From CAILZL01 sp963748005 (GTDB lineage Bacteria > Pseudomonadota > Gammaproteobacteria > Steroidobacterales > Steroidobacteraceae), in NCBI GenBank assembly GCA_963748005.1, contig CAVVHH010000002.1, positions 930,001 through 994,000 on the forward strand: DNA of 64,000 nucleotides, read 5' to 3'. A model generated the notes under the pieces. The model was not told where the DNA came from. It was given only the letters and a program-made list of their open reading frames with translations, and ran no database searches. Shown here piece by piece: positions 53,897 through 64,000 of this stretch. The position numbers and the translations under genes were made by a program. Each line of letters starts with the position of its first letter. Position 1 is the first letter of the stretch.

Positions 53897-54499
53897 ATGA
53901 ATAAACTGACACGCATGCTGCTCGTCACGGGCTCGGCACTGACAGCCGGTACGATACTGGCTGCAAGTACGCTGGAGGACCTGGAGATTTTCAAGTCCGG
54001 CAATCTGACTCAAGGCCTGTGGCGCGTTGAGCTGCTTGACAGCAATGAACCTTTGCTGAATCAGGGCGCCAGTGCCCTGGGCAAAATGAGCATCTGTGCC
54101 GACGTCGCCAGTCAAATCGCCAAAAAAAGCGAACTGGATGAGCAAAGCTGCAAACCCAGCGTGCTGCGCAACACCAGGGATGCCGCCGAAGTCAGCATGA
54201 CCTGCACAGACGGTACACGCAGTCACGTGAAGATCGACCGCGAAACCGACAGAACTTACGTCCTGGATTCCTCCCTGACCAGCAGCGATGGCAAGACCCG
54301 CAACATAAAAGCTCGCTACAGCTATGAAGGCGCCTGCAAAGGCGACTCCATGATCCAGTTTGACAAGGACAGCCCCGCCTGCAAGTCATTGGCGAATGTC
54401 GATCCGGCAAAAATCACGGCAATGTGCGCCAACGCGCCGGAGCAATATCGTGCCCAGTGCGAAGCCCAAGCGAAGCAGATGGGCAACATCTGTCAGTAG
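53897..54499 (+). CDS. DUF3617-like exported protein
   Basis: 200 aa; signal peptide (MLLVTGSALTAGTILAAS). The order GLWRVELLDS..., several paired Cys (SICADVASQ, SCKPSVL, VSMTCTDG, YEGACKGD) and a Cys-rich tail (ITAMCANAPEQYRAQCEAQA) match DUF3617 periplasmic proteins. Role unknown. The stop lies in a hairpin repeat. Confidence 0.75.
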   Translation: MNKLTRMLLVTGSALTAGTILAASTLEDLEIFKSGNLTQGLWRVELLDSNEPLLNQGASALGKMSICADVASQIAKKSELDEQSCKPSVLRNTRDAAEVSMTCTDGTRSHVKIDRETDRTYVLDSSLTSSDGKTRNIKARYSYEGACKGDSMIQFDKDSPACKSLANVDPAKITAMCANAPEQYRAQCEAQAKQMGNICQ

Positions 54500-54559
54500 G
54501 GGCGGTTCGTGAACCGCCCTCCGGGGATTTTATAGAGGGCCGTTCACGAACGGCCCCTA
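54497..54559. repeat. Double-hairpin intergenic repeat
   Basis: GGGCGGTTC-GT-GAACCGCCC (54500-54519) and GGGCCGTTC-AC-GAACGGCCC (54537-54556); the outer TAGGGGC and GCCCCTA also pair. A dispersed repeat type; may end the DUF3617 transcript. Confidence 0.7.
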
Positions 54560-54626
54560 CGCACACTTCGCTACTTCCAGTAAGCTGCGCACCCTCCCAC
54601 CACTCTCCTGCCATGGATGGAACGAG

Positions 54627-56459
<1,833 letters not shown>

Positions 56460-56756
56460 CGCTGAATTTGTTGCGACCAATCTGTTGAATTAGTGAGACG
56501 TCGGCACGGGTTCAAACACAAGTGACAGTGTAAGTGACCCCGATCCCGTGAAGGCGCTGTTCGCTGCGGCGACGTAGGCTGGCGATGAAGCGAGGCGAAA
56601 TCCCAGCACTTATCATCCGGAACAGGATGCTGGGATTCCATCCCAGCGTACGAGCTGGTGGTTGAGGCCTCAAGCATATTCAGGGCGACTGCATACGCTA
56701 TCTGCAAGTCTGGAAGACAAATGCTGTTACTCGCAAGTCAGTCCATGTCAGAGTAT
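56460..56756. other. Intergenic region, nothing recognised
   Basis: 297 bp between convergent recQ and the GrpB gene. I see no gene, no clear terminator and no repeat seen elsewhere in the window. Confidence 0.5.
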
Positions 56757-57233
56757 TCATACCAGCCCTAGAACGGACTCAATGAACGCAGTTTTGGCAT
56801 CACGATACTGCTCCGGACTGAGTCTCGAAGCATTGCGCTTTACAGCATTGTATTGATCGACCAGACATGGGCTGGCGCACAACGCATCGCGGAAACGCAT
56901 AAAGAACTCAAAGCGAGAGCCTTGCGCAACAATCTGCAACGCGATATCGAGATCGGTACGAGGCGACAGTAACATGCAGATCTCAGGAGTACGCAGGGTG
57001 TTCCCTTTGACGACGTAGCCAATGCTCTGCAACTTCTGCACGACACTCGAATGCCGAGCGGGATCGACAACGACGCAAATATCTACATCCCCCTTGGAGA
57101 TGGCCCCAGGAATAGATGACGCCCCCACATGCTCGACTCGGGAAGTCGGAAAGAGAGTCTTGAGCTCAGCCGAAACTGACGCCGCAGCCTGGGCGGCAGC
57201 AGCCTGATATTCGCTTGGTTCAAGTAGCTTCAT
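56757..57233 (-). CDS. GrpB/UPF0157-type nucleotidyltransferase
   Basis: 158 aa. VEHVGASSIPGAISKGDVDICVVV corresponds to the GrpB G-S-T-x-V-P-G...K-x-x-x-D-I motif of this nucleotidyltransferase-fold family, and later YNAVKRNASRLSPEQYRDAK is the family C-terminus. Often an accessory gene. Activity unknown. Confidence 0.8.
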   Translation of the reverse strand: MKLLEPSEYQAAAAQAAASVSAELKTLFPTSRVEHVGASSIPGAISKGDVDICVVVDPARHSSVVQKLQSIGYVVKGNTLRTPEICMLLSPRTDLDIALQIVAQGSRFEFFMRFRDALCASPCLVDQYNAVKRNASRLSPEQYRDAKTAFIESVLGLV

Positions 57234-57334
57234 GCAAACTTAACGAGGCTGTAGAAAAAAACGCAAAAGGTATCGGAACCATTCAGGCACCATGACAAAG
57301 TTAGTACCGCAACACTTCTCATGCGGTAGAACAC

Positions 57335-57616
57335 TCAGGTTGAACGGCGCGAGGCTTTGCCGCGTCCGCTCGAACGGGTTGTCAGATCACCATGATAGCG
57401 ATCCGTGTACGAATCCAGTAAACGTCGAATCATTCGCTGATAAGAAGTATTGTGTTGTTCCGCGGCAGCCTTGAAGAAATCAATACTTCTACGGCTCAAC
57501 GAAATGGTGACCTTTACTCCGTCTTGATTCGTGACCAAATGTTGCGGAGGCGGAAGAAAGTCAGGGATAACTTCCGCCTTGACTGGTTCATTCGTGTACT
57601 TGATTTTCTTGCTCAT
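57335..57616 (-). CDS. brnA: BrnA-like antitoxin
   Basis: 93 aa. Ribbon-helix-helix type segment VTISLSRRSIDFFKAAAEQH, then YQRMIRRLLDSYTDRY, the BrnA/CopG pattern. Basic C-terminal tail. Overlaps the upstream toxin gene by 29 bp, in the usual toxin-first order of BrnTA modules. Confidence 0.87.
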   Translation of the reverse strand: MSKKIKYTNEPVKAEVIPDFLPPPQHLVTNQDGVKVTISLSRRSIDFFKAAAEQHNTSYQRMIRRLLDSYTDRYHGDLTTRSSGRGKASRRST

Positions 57617-57875
57617 AAATTCGCTTGCCCTTGCGCCAATAGCCGGCGCCGATTATGCGGATTACTTCGGCCCGAAAAGTGAACCGAACTGTAAGAATGT
57701 CTTCGCCAATCAGGCCGAAGCAGTAGTAGCGCGGCTCTGTCTCGCTATGTGCCAGGTCGCGAGCAATGACACGCCTTGGATCAAGAAATGCCCGCTGGGC
57801 GAACATGAAACTCACGCCGTGCTTGCGCTGATTCTCCGCATCCTTGTCGGGATCCCATTGAAACTCCGTTTCCAT
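57588..57875 (-). CDS. brnT: BrnT-like toxin
   Basis: 95 aa. FQWDPDKDAENQRKHGVSFM and RAFLDPRRVIARD, then RYYCFGLIGEDILTVRFTFR and IRIIGAGYWRKGKRIYEQ; this is the BrnT family, a RelE-fold ribonuclease that halts translation. Toxin-first module with BrnA. Confidence 0.9.
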   Translation of the reverse strand: METEFQWDPDKDAENQRKHGVSFMFAQRAFLDPRRVIARDLAHSETEPRYYCFGLIGEDILTVRFTFRAEVIRIIGAGYWRKGKRIYEQENQVHE

Positions 57876-58078
57876 GGCATGAGCCTATCATCCGTATGGG
57901 CAAATAGCCATATCCGTGTATGGGCCTACAACCAGCAACAGAGGTCACTTTCGGGGCCCTGAATGTCGCTTTGTTAAGGGGCTCGCGTAGCCGGGAGCCG
58001 CGACCGGATCGTGCGCTGGCGTACAGCGGGCGCCGCATATACTCTTGGCCGCGCCTTCATCACAACGAGATCAAGAAC

Positions 58079-59716
58079 ATGAGCATGTCGTGCAGTCCGC
58101 GCAGTCCGCGCAGTCCCGTCATGATCGCCACCCTGTTGGTAACCGCACTGATAGCCGGTCACAGCGCAGCGGCCGCCGACCGGGTGCGAATTAAATCTGG
58201 CGTGCTGGAAAGCACGACAACCGAGTCCAGTGGCTTGCGCGTATTTCGCGGCATTCCCTTCGCCGCCCCGCCCGTGGGCGAACTGCGCTGGCAGGCGCCG
58301 CAGCCGGCCAAACGCTGGCGCGGCGCGCGTAACGCCGACAAGTTTTCGCCGGGCTGCATGCAGAACATCGTGTTCGCCGATGTGATCGGTCGCGGTGAAG
58401 GGTTCAGTGAAGACTGCCTGTATCTGAATGTGTGGACACCCGCCAGGTCAGCGCGCGAAGGGCTGCCGGTGCTGGTGTACATCTACGGCGGGGGTTACAT
58501 GGTGGGCGATGCCTCCGAGGCCCGGTACGACGGCGCGAACATGGCGCGGCAGGGCATGGTGGTGGTGACGCCCAACTATCGCCTGGGCCTGTTCGGTTTT
58601 CTGGCGCATCCCGAGCTGTCGGCAGAAACGCGTTACAAAGGTTCGGGCAACTACGCCCTGCTCGATCAGGTTGCGGCCCTGCAATGGGTGCGCGACAACA
58701 TCGCGGCCTTCGGCGGCGACCCGACGCGCGTCACCATCGCGGGTGAATCGGCCGGTTCGATTTCGGTGAGTGCGCTGATGGCCTCTCCACTGTCGCGTAA
58801 TCTGATTGCCGGCGCCATTGGCGAAAGCGGTTCGATGATGGGCGCGCTGTCTGCCCGGTCACTCGCTGATGGTGAAGCAGCCGGACAGGCATTCGCAAAA
58901 CAAGCCGGCGCGGATTCGCTGGCGCAGTTGCGTGCCCTGCCTGCAAAACAATTGCTGGAGGCAGCACGCACTTTCAGGGGCGGCTTCGCACCGACTGTAG
59001 ATGGTTATTTCTTGCCGAAACCCGTGCGCCAGATCTTTGAAGCCGGTGAACAGGCCAGGGTGCCGCTGCTGGCAGGCTCCAATTCGGAAGAGCGAACTTA
59101 CGCGGCCGTACTCGGTTCGGAGCCAGCCACCCTGCAGGGATATCGCAATGCGTTGGCAAAATTGTATGGCGAGAAGGCAGAAGCGGTATTTCAGCTGTAT
59201 CCCGCGCAGTCGGATGGCAATGCCGTGCTGGATGCTGCGCAACAACTGGCCGGCGATCGATTCATTGCGCAAAGCACCTGGCGCTGGGTGGATCGTGCCG
59301 CGGCCACTGGTGGCAAGCCGGTGTACTACTACTATTACTCGCGCCTGCGTCCGCCGTTCACTGAGGCAGCCGCAGCCATGATTGCCGAACGTCAGAAGCA
59401 GATCGCCGCACCGCCACAGAACTCCCCACCACCGCGCGGGGCCGTGCATTCTGCAGAGATTGAATATGCGCTGGGCAACCTCGACATGAATCCGCTGTAT
59501 CAGTGGCAGCCGGCGGATTACCAGGTGTCACGCACCCTGCAGGGTTACTTCGTCAATTTCATCAAGACGGGTAATCCCAATGGGTCTGGACTGCCGGCAT
59601 GGTCGTCTTATGAATCCGGCATGCGCATGGCTATTGATGTGCAGACACAACAAATCCGCGATCAGGCCGCTGCACGAGGTAGAGCCATGGATCAGTTGCT
59701 GAAAGCGGAGTTCTGA
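58079..59716 (+). CDS. Type B carboxylesterase, secreted
   Basis: 545 aa from ATG 58079, which opens shortly before the signal peptide (MIATLLVTALIAGHSAAAA). Serine nucleophile in TIAGESAGSISV, oxyanion loop YIYGGGYMVG, EDCLYLNVWTP motif, acidic member near SNSEERTY and catalytic His in GAVHSAEIEYALG. Hydrolyses carboxylic esters in the periplasm or outside. The frame is open further upstream but without signal-peptide logic. Confidence 0.9.
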   Translation: MSMSCSPRSPRSPVMIATLLVTALIAGHSAAAADRVRIKSGVLESTTTESSGLRVFRGIPFAAPPVGELRWQAPQPAKRWRGARNADKFSPGCMQNIVFADVIGRGEGFSEDCLYLNVWTPARSAREGLPVLVYIYGGGYMVGDASEARYDGANMARQGMVVVTPNYRLGLFGFLAHPELSAETRYKGSGNYALLDQVAALQWVRDNIAAFGGDPTRVTIAGESAGSISVSALMASPLSRNLIAGAIGESGSMMGALSARSLADGEAAGQAFAKQAGADSLAQLRALPAKQLLEAARTFRGGFAPTVDGYFLPKPVRQIFEAGEQARVPLLAGSNSEERTYAAVLGSEPATLQGYRNALAKLYGEKAEAVFQLYPAQSDGNAVLDAAQQLAGDRFIAQSTWRWVDRAAATGGKPVYYYYYSRLRPPFTEAAAAMIAERQKQIAAPPQNSPPPRGAVHSAEIEYALGNLDMNPLYQWQPADYQVSRTLQGYFVNFIKTGNPNGSGLPAWSSYESGMRMAIDVQTQQIRDQAAARGRAMDQLLKAEF

Positions 59717-59968
59717 TTGGAGCTGCACCATCTGAAAAGCATCCTATCTACAGAAGGAGTCTGAACACATGTCAGTGAAATATTTTTGTGTTCTTTCAAC
59801 GTTTTTCACTATACCCGTATTCGGTGCTGAGGCCTCCTTTACGCCAAACGAACAAATAGCTGTCGTGCAATTGCGTTCAACTATCGAAGGTTCTTGCAAT
59901 GAGCAAATGAAAAGCATGAAAGTCAGCAACATACCTGCTGACGCGCCTGCTATTTCCAAATGGCTTAA

Positions 59969-61264
59969 CAGGCCGTTGAAAATCTCCCCTTCAAATTCAG
60001 CCTGAAATAGACTTCACGGGACGATGGTTTTTGGTGAAGGGGTAGTTGATGCGCGGCTCGGATGTGATGCAAGAAGCGTTGTTTACCACGGTGCATCTGG
60101 AGCGGTATGTGCCTACGGATCATCCGCTGCGGCCGATGCGCAGGCTGTTTGATGACGCCCTGCGCAAACTGAATGGGCTGTTCGAGTCGATCTACGCAGA
60201 TATTGGACGGGAGTCAATTGCCCCGGAGAAGCTGCTGCGGGCGCAGCTGCTGCAAGTGCTGTACAGCATCCGCAGCGAGCGGCAGTTGGTGGAGCAACTG
60301 AATTACAACCTGCTATTCCGCTGGTTTGTCGGGCTGGCCATTGACGATGCGGTGTGGAACCACTCGACCTTCAGCAAGAACCGGGATCGGCTATTGGAGC
60401 ACGAGGTGATTCCAGAACTATTTGCCGAGGTGGTCAAGCTGGCGGGCCAGCGGGACTTGTTATCCACCGAACACTTCAGCGTGGATGGTACCTTGATCCA
60501 GGCCTGGGCCTCGCAGAAGAGCTTTGTGCGCAAGGATGGCAGTGATGAACCCCCTGCGGGCGGCGGTCGCAATGCCGAGCGGGATTTTCACGGCCAATCA
60601 CGCAGTAATGACACCCATCAATCCCGCACCGACCCCGACAGCCGCACTGCCAAAAAGAGCCGTGGCGGCGAAGCCAAGCTGGCCTTTCTCGGCCACAGCG
60701 TGATGGAGAATCGCCACGGCCTGATCGTCCGCGCCCAGGTCAGTGCGGCGCACGGCACTGCTGAGCGTGATACGGCGCTGGCGTTACTGGCCAGCCTGCC
60801 GGGACAGCGGCGCAAGACCGTCGGTGCTGACAAGCTGTACGACACCAAAGACTTCATCCGCGAGTGTCGCGCCCTGAACATCACGCCGCACGTCGCCTGC
60901 AATGACAAACGACCCGGTGGCTCGCAACTCGATGAGCGCACCACCCGCCATGACAGCTATAAAGTCAGCCAACGTCTGCGCAAGCGGATCGAAGAAACCT
61001 TTGGCTGGGGCAAGACCATTGGCTTGATCCGGCAGGTGAAAGTCAGAGGACTCGACAAGGTGAACCTGATTTACCAGTTCACGTGTATGGGCTGGAACCT
61101 GGTGCGGATGCGGAATCTGATGGGAGCGAGCGCATGATGCAGAGGCAGCAGCGGCTTGAATCGATCGGCACGCAAGAACTGACACCGATGCAACCCGAAA
61201 TGCACTGAAAAATGCAGCTCGAAATCACACCACCGACAATCACAGCCCAATTTTCAACAGCCTG
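59969..61264 (+). mobile_element. IS5-family insertion sequence (IS5 group), 1296 bp
   Basis: Ends CAGGCCGTTGAAAAT and, inverted, CAGGCTGTTGAAAAT, flanked by TTAA at 59965-59968 and 61265-61268, a YTAR-type 4-bp duplication as expected of the IS5 group. Carries one transposase gene. Inserted in the secreted Cys-rich gene. Confidence 0.9.
60049..61137 (+). CDS. IS5-family transposase (DDE, DUF772-type N-terminus)
   Basis: 362 aa from ATG 60049 with AAGGGG upstream. N-terminal QEALFTTVHLERYVPTDHPL and LLRAQLLQVLYSIRSERQLV, catalytic Asp in FSVDGTLIQAWAS, second Asp in TVGADKLYDTKDF and Glu in RKRIEETFGWGKTIG. Intact, probably functional. Confidence 0.93.
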   Translation: MRGSDVMQEALFTTVHLERYVPTDHPLRPMRRLFDDALRKLNGLFESIYADIGRESIAPEKLLRAQLLQVLYSIRSERQLVEQLNYNLLFRWFVGLAIDDAVWNHSTFSKNRDRLLEHEVIPELFAEVVKLAGQRDLLSTEHFSVDGTLIQAWASQKSFVRKDGSDEPPAGGGRNAERDFHGQSRSNDTHQSRTDPDSRTAKKSRGGEAKLAFLGHSVMENRHGLIVRAQVSAAHGTAERDTALALLASLPGQRRKTVGADKLYDTKDFIRECRALNITPHVACNDKRPGGSQLDERTTRHDSYKVSQRLRKRIEETFGWGKTIGLIRQVKVRGLDKVNLIYQFTCMGWNLVRMRNLMGASA

Positions 61265-61760
61265 TTAACGAAACGGCGCTGTTTACGGAGTACTGCTCAT
61301 GTACCGCACAGAATTTTGAAAAGAACATCACGCCAGAGATCTTGCGATTCGGCACTGAAGAAGATGGCGCAAAATTAGTAAAGCGCTCTGGAACACAGTG
61401 CGTTGTACCAAGACTGAAGTCTAAATTCGGGAATTTTTGTCAAAGCATGGTTGACGAATTTGGGAAAGCCAGACCGGCTCCGATTAGCAAGGAGGCCTCA
61501 TCGAAATTTTGCACCTGTGTTCAAAACGACATTGATGCGATTTCGGTTGATTCTTATGAGAGCTTCGTCTCGTCTACAATGAAGGATTATGCATCATACC
61601 GTAAAGATAGATCCATTGGATCAAGCAATGAAATCTCGCTACTCAAGAGCATGAAGAGCTGTGGCATCGACAAACTATAGATTGGCTATCTTGGTTCACA
61701 TTGGCGCGTGGTGATCTCCACGGGGCGAATCCAAAGGCTTCCGTACCTGCAACAAAAGAA

Positions 61761-61792
61761 TGTTGGGCTTCGCAATGCTCAGCCCCAACCTA
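61761..61792. repeat. GTTGGGCT...AGCCCCAAC hairpin repeat
   Basis: TGTTGGGCTTCGCAATGCTC then AGCCCCAACCTA: eight-base arms with one bulge. A dispersed intergenic repeat type, in the 284-bp gap after the interrupted gene. Confidence 0.6.
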
Positions 61793-61920
61793 CGTCACTT
61801 CAGCCCTGCGCTTGTCAGCTATCAGTGAGGGTTCCGCGGATTCAGTCCGATCTGCTTGTGGATCACCCTCACCCTGCCCTCGGCAACCGCTCCCTGCGTT
61901 GCTCTACCTCCTGCATCCAT

Positions 61921-61950
61921 GCAGTCGTCTCCCTGAGGGAGAGGGGAAGA
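61921..61950. repeat. CCCTC-type palindrome
   Basis: GTCTCCCTGAGGGAGAGGGG; same class as 11086 and 16551. CACCCTCACCCTGCCCTC just upstream (61864-61881) may be its other half. Confidence 0.55.
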
Positions 61951-61964
61951 TCCAAAAGAACTCG

Positions 61965-62726
61965 TCAAGTAAACGCCTGCCACAGCGTTCTGAGGATCAA
62001 CGCCGACACCACAATGATGAAAATCTTGCGCACGAAACCGCTGCCGCCGCGCAGTGCCAGACGCGTGCCGAGCATGGAACCGGCGATGTTGGCGATAGCC
62101 ATGGCGATGGCGATGTGCCAGAGCACATAGCCTTGTGAGCCGAAGTACAGCAACGCGGCAAGGTTGGTTGCGACATTGAGCACGCGGGCGCTGGCCGCTG
62201 CATTGAGAAAGTCATACCCATACAGACGTACGAATACGAACATCAGGAAGCTGCCCGTGCCGGGGCCGAAGAAGCCGTCGTAAAAACCAATGCCGCCGAT
62301 GAACAGCGCTGCCAGCACATGATGCTCGCGCGCGAAAACACGTGGATTGTGGGTATCGCCCAATGTCTTGTTGCGCAGGATATAGACGAGTACACCCAGC
62401 AACAGCACCGGCACCATGGGCCTGAAAATCTTCGGTGGCACCAGCGTAGCCACCACAGCGCCCGCTGCAGAAGTCACCAGCACCAGCAGCGCCAAGGGCA
62501 GCAGGCCGCGCCAGTTGATCTGCATCTTGCGCGAATAACGCCACGCGGCATTGGCAGTGCCGAAAACGGAAGCAAACTTGTTGGTGCCGAGCAGTGTGGC
62601 TGGCGGCGTGTCGGGATAGATACTGAACAAGGCCGGCATCTGTATCAGGCCACCGCCGCCGACAATGGCGTCAATACAGCCGGCACTGAAGGCCGCAATC
62701 AGGACCAGCAGGAGTTCCAGTGGCAA
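61965..62726 (-). CDS. TauE/SafE (TSUP) family permease
   Basis: 253 aa, about eight TMs. Starts LLLVLIAAFSAGCIDAIVGG, with GLIQMPALFSIYPDTPPATL, LLGTNKFASVFGTANAAWRY and GIGFYDGFFGPGTGSFLMF, the duplicated half-motif of the family. These export or import sulfite, sulfoacetate and similar anions. Single gene; the substrate is unknown. Confidence 0.92.
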   Translation of the reverse strand: MPLELLLVLIAAFSAGCIDAIVGGGGLIQMPALFSIYPDTPPATLLGTNKFASVFGTANAAWRYSRKMQINWRGLLPLALLVLVTSAAGAVVATLVPPKIFRPMVPVLLLGVLVYILRNKTLGDTHNPRVFAREHHVLAALFIGGIGFYDGFFGPGTGSFLMFVFVRLYGYDFLNAAASARVLNVATNLAALLYFGSQGYVLWHIAIAMAIANIAGSMLGTRLALRGGSGFVRKIFIIVVSALILRTLWQAFT

Positions 62727-62767
62727 GGTGTTATCCGGCTATTCTTGTTATCGAGTTCGGCAATAGC

Positions 62768-62797
62768 ACCCTCACCCACCCCTCCGTGAGGGAGGGT
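62768..62797. repeat. CCCTC-type repeat
   Basis: CACCCTCACCCACCCCTCC then GTGAGGGAGGGT, a variant of the class seen at 16551; upstream of the TSUP gene. Confidence 0.5.
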
Positions 62798-62815
62798 TCG
62801 GATGCGCTCCTATCT

Positions 62816-62955
62816 CCACTGTGTCAGACAGCGATCAAGGGATGCAGTGCAAGGCAGAACGGTCTGAAAAAGCGCAGCGTACACGCAAGTACGTGAGCAT
62901 TTTTCAGACCGTTTTAACGCAGCAATGCGCCCTTCAGTGCGGTCTGACGCAGTGG
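62816..62955 (+). mobile_element. 140-bp palindromic MITE, copy 3, diverged ends
   Basis: Shares the interior with copies 1 and 2 (ATCAAGGGATGCA, GCGTACACGCAAGTACGTGA, GCAATGCGCCCTTCAG) but has different arms: AACGGTCTGAAAAA pairs with TTTTTCAGACCGTT, and the ends read CCACTGTGTCAGAC / GTCTGACGCAGTGG. Ends 2 bp from the stop of the metallo-hydrolase gene. Confidence 0.82.
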
Positions 62956-62957
62956 AA

Positions 62958-63875
62958 TTACTTCTTGCCCAGTTCTGCATACAGAACATTGAACACCTGC
63001 GGCAGCCCACCGAATCCTTCGGTCATGGCGTAGCCCGTGAACCTTTCCGGCAGCTTGAACTCTGCAGCGGCCTGTGCCGCTGTCTTGCCTGCTGCAAGCG
63101 AAGTGCGTGCAGATGCTGCAACGGTCTTGTTGAAGTCGCCATACACCACAAAGTCCTGCCAGGGGAACACGTTGTCATGGCCGGTGATAACCCTGTCGAC
63201 ATTCTTGATGGTGGCGGCGGCTTTGGCGATGGTTTCGCCGATGGCCAGTGCGCTGCCACCGTTATTGGTGTCGATATATGGCTGTCCCTTGCGTGCAAAC
63301 ACATCGGCAGCATGCATGACGCGGGCATCGCGGAATACGACGAAGGAATCACCGTTGGTATGCGCGGCACCGAAGTAATACAGATCCACCGAATCCTTGC
63401 CAGAGAACAGCGTCAGGTGGTCTTTGTAAGTACGATCGGGCAAGCCCACCTTGCCTTCAGGCGTCTGAAACATCGGCATCTTTTCCATATTGGCCTTGGT
63501 GTTTTCCTGTGCCACCACTTCCACGCTGGCCGGGAAGAACACATTGCTGCCGGTGTGATCACCATGTGTATGGGTATTGATGATGTGCGTCACCGGCTTG
63601 TTGGTGACCGAACGGATCTGATCCATCAAGGGTTGGCCGTTATTGGGGTTCTTGGTGTCCACCAGCAATACACCGTTGCTCATGATGAACACTGCGCTGT
63701 TACCACCGGCGCCGGGAATCCAGTACAGACTGTCGGTCAATTTCTGGATGCTGCCAAAGGGCGGCTGCGGATTGCCCGCGCCCATGCCGGCTGGCGCAGG
63801 TGGTTGTTGACCCACTACAGTCATGGCCAGCAGGCCGGTACCAATGATGGCGCCAAGCACCAGTAAACGCTTCAT
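62958..63875 (-). CDS. Exported MBL-fold metallo-hydrolase
   Basis: 305 aa; signal peptide (LVLGAIIGTGLLAMTVVG). Zinc motif NTHTHGDHTGS, then FGAAHTNGDSFVVF and VITGHDNVFPW, so a dinuclear site is likely. The closest look is to periplasmic hydrolases of the cyclase/PaaH-like MBL group rather than to B3 lactamases. The substrate is unknown. Its 3' end touches a palindromic MITE. Confidence 0.87.
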   Translation of the reverse strand: MKRLLVLGAIIGTGLLAMTVVGQQPPAPAGMGAGNPQPPFGSIQKLTDSLYWIPGAGGNSAVFIMSNGVLLVDTKNPNNGQPLMDQIRSVTNKPVTHIINTHTHGDHTGSNVFFPASVEVVAQENTKANMEKMPMFQTPEGKVGLPDRTYKDHLTLFSGKDSVDLYYFGAAHTNGDSFVVFRDARVMHAADVFARKGQPYIDTNNGGSALAIGETIAKAAATIKNVDRVITGHDNVFPWQDFVVYGDFNKTVAASARTSLAAGKTAAQAAAEFKLPERFTGYAMTEGFGGLPQVFNVLYAELGKK

Positions 63876-63916
63876 AGCTTTATCCCCTGATCAAACACGA
63901 GTTGAACAACAAATCT

Positions 63917-64000
63917 CTATGCCACGAACCATACACGTTGCACAAACCAGTATGCACCTGCAGCGATAACCACTATGGAGCCCGCCAGTACGCAACGCTC
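63917..64000 (-). CDS. C-terminal end of a membrane protein (possibly HupE/UreJ type), partial
   Basis: The minus-strand frame entering at 64000 reads LAGSIVVIAAGAYWFVQRVW then FVA and stop at 63917. One membrane helix with an aromatic end; the AYWFVQR-type ending recalls HupE/UreJ metal permeases. Only 27 residues are visible, so the family is a guess. Confidence 0.35.
   Translation of the reverse strand, partial: ERCVLAGSIVVIAAGAYWFVQRVWFVA

Larger units (their letters stand above)
59769..61680 (+). pseudogene. Secreted Cys-rich hypothetical protein, interrupted by an IS
   Basis: First part from ATG 59769: signal peptide (YFCVLSTFFTIPVFG) and LRSTIEGSCNEQMKSMKVSN up to SKWLN. After the IS the frame resumes as ETALFTEYCSCTAQNFEKNI and runs to the TAG at 61678-61680 with KFCTCVQNDID near the end. 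Removing 59969-61268 (IS plus one TTAA) gives one 203-aa frame. At least eight Cys, some in C-x-C pairs. AT-rich, no family recognised. Probably inactivated. Confidence 0.85.

Overview
The window looks like part of a chromosome from a moderately high-GC gammaproteobacterium. The gene set (coaD-ggt, mutM, RND and MacAB-type export, a GTG-started fatty acid desaturase, subclass B3 beta-lactamase relatives, katG, recQ) suggests something near the Xanthomonadales/Nevskiales/Steroidobacter group, but this placement is inference from gene content only. I saw no rRNA, tRNA or CRISPR array. The left edge cuts coaD, and the right edge cuts a small membrane-protein gene.

Layout. 1-11.1 kb is housekeeping and efflux: coaD and ggt, an RND adaptor-permease pair followed by its probable TetR regulator (with an operator-like palindrome on the -10 of the adaptor promoter), an MFS exporter coupled to mutM, and a desaturase with a clear promoter and terminator. 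11.1-18.5 kb is a patchwork of short genes and repeats. A 139-bp palindromic element with 5-bp target duplications sits inside a serine hydrolase gene, a larger palindrome occurs in two inverted copies, and there is a metal-site-degenerate B3-like metallo-hydrolase, a methyltransferase, an NAD(P)-binding protein and an aldo/keto reductase. 18.5-27.4 kb is an accessory island, AT-rich at its left end. It carries a DUF3696-type AAA ATPase (split by a frameshift) with an overlapping partner gene, a ParE-type toxin-antitoxin pair, two orphan molybdate-binding-like proteins plus the stub of a third, a GNAT, a HIT protein, an intact B3-type lactamase homologue and a second metallo-hydrolase.

27.5-36.8 kb is export: a MacAB-like operon that arose by tandem duplication (TPR protein, ATPase, permease, permease, ATPase stub, permease, permease, adaptor) and an MsbA-like exporter. 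37-40.9 kb has a HerA-like ATPase and a phospholipase D/cardiolipin synthase-type lipoprotein gene broken by one in-frame amber codon. 40.9-50.3 kb is an envelope/stress cluster: two response regulators, a CHASE3-type sensor kinase, YtjA-, YqjD-, ferritin-like, AI-2E, BON and CsbD proteins, an outer-membrane beta-barrel gene cut by an IS5-family element, and a GAF protein. 50.5-64 kb has katG, a YbaK-type deacylase, a DUF3617 protein, recQ, GrpB, BrnT/BrnA, a type B carboxylesterase, a secreted Cys-rich protein gene cut by a second IS5-family element, a TauE/SafE transporter and a metallo-hydrolase.

The best candidates for something undescribed are the ATPase/partner locus at 18.6-21.6 kb, whose partner has a C-terminus resembling RelE/YoeB toxins, and the mobile palindrome family (three copies here) whose arms differ between copies yet still pair within each copy. 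Several genes are broken with exact, reconstructable scars: 12228-12366, 20733-20820, 30872-30964, 40666-40668, 48267-49099 and 59969-61264.
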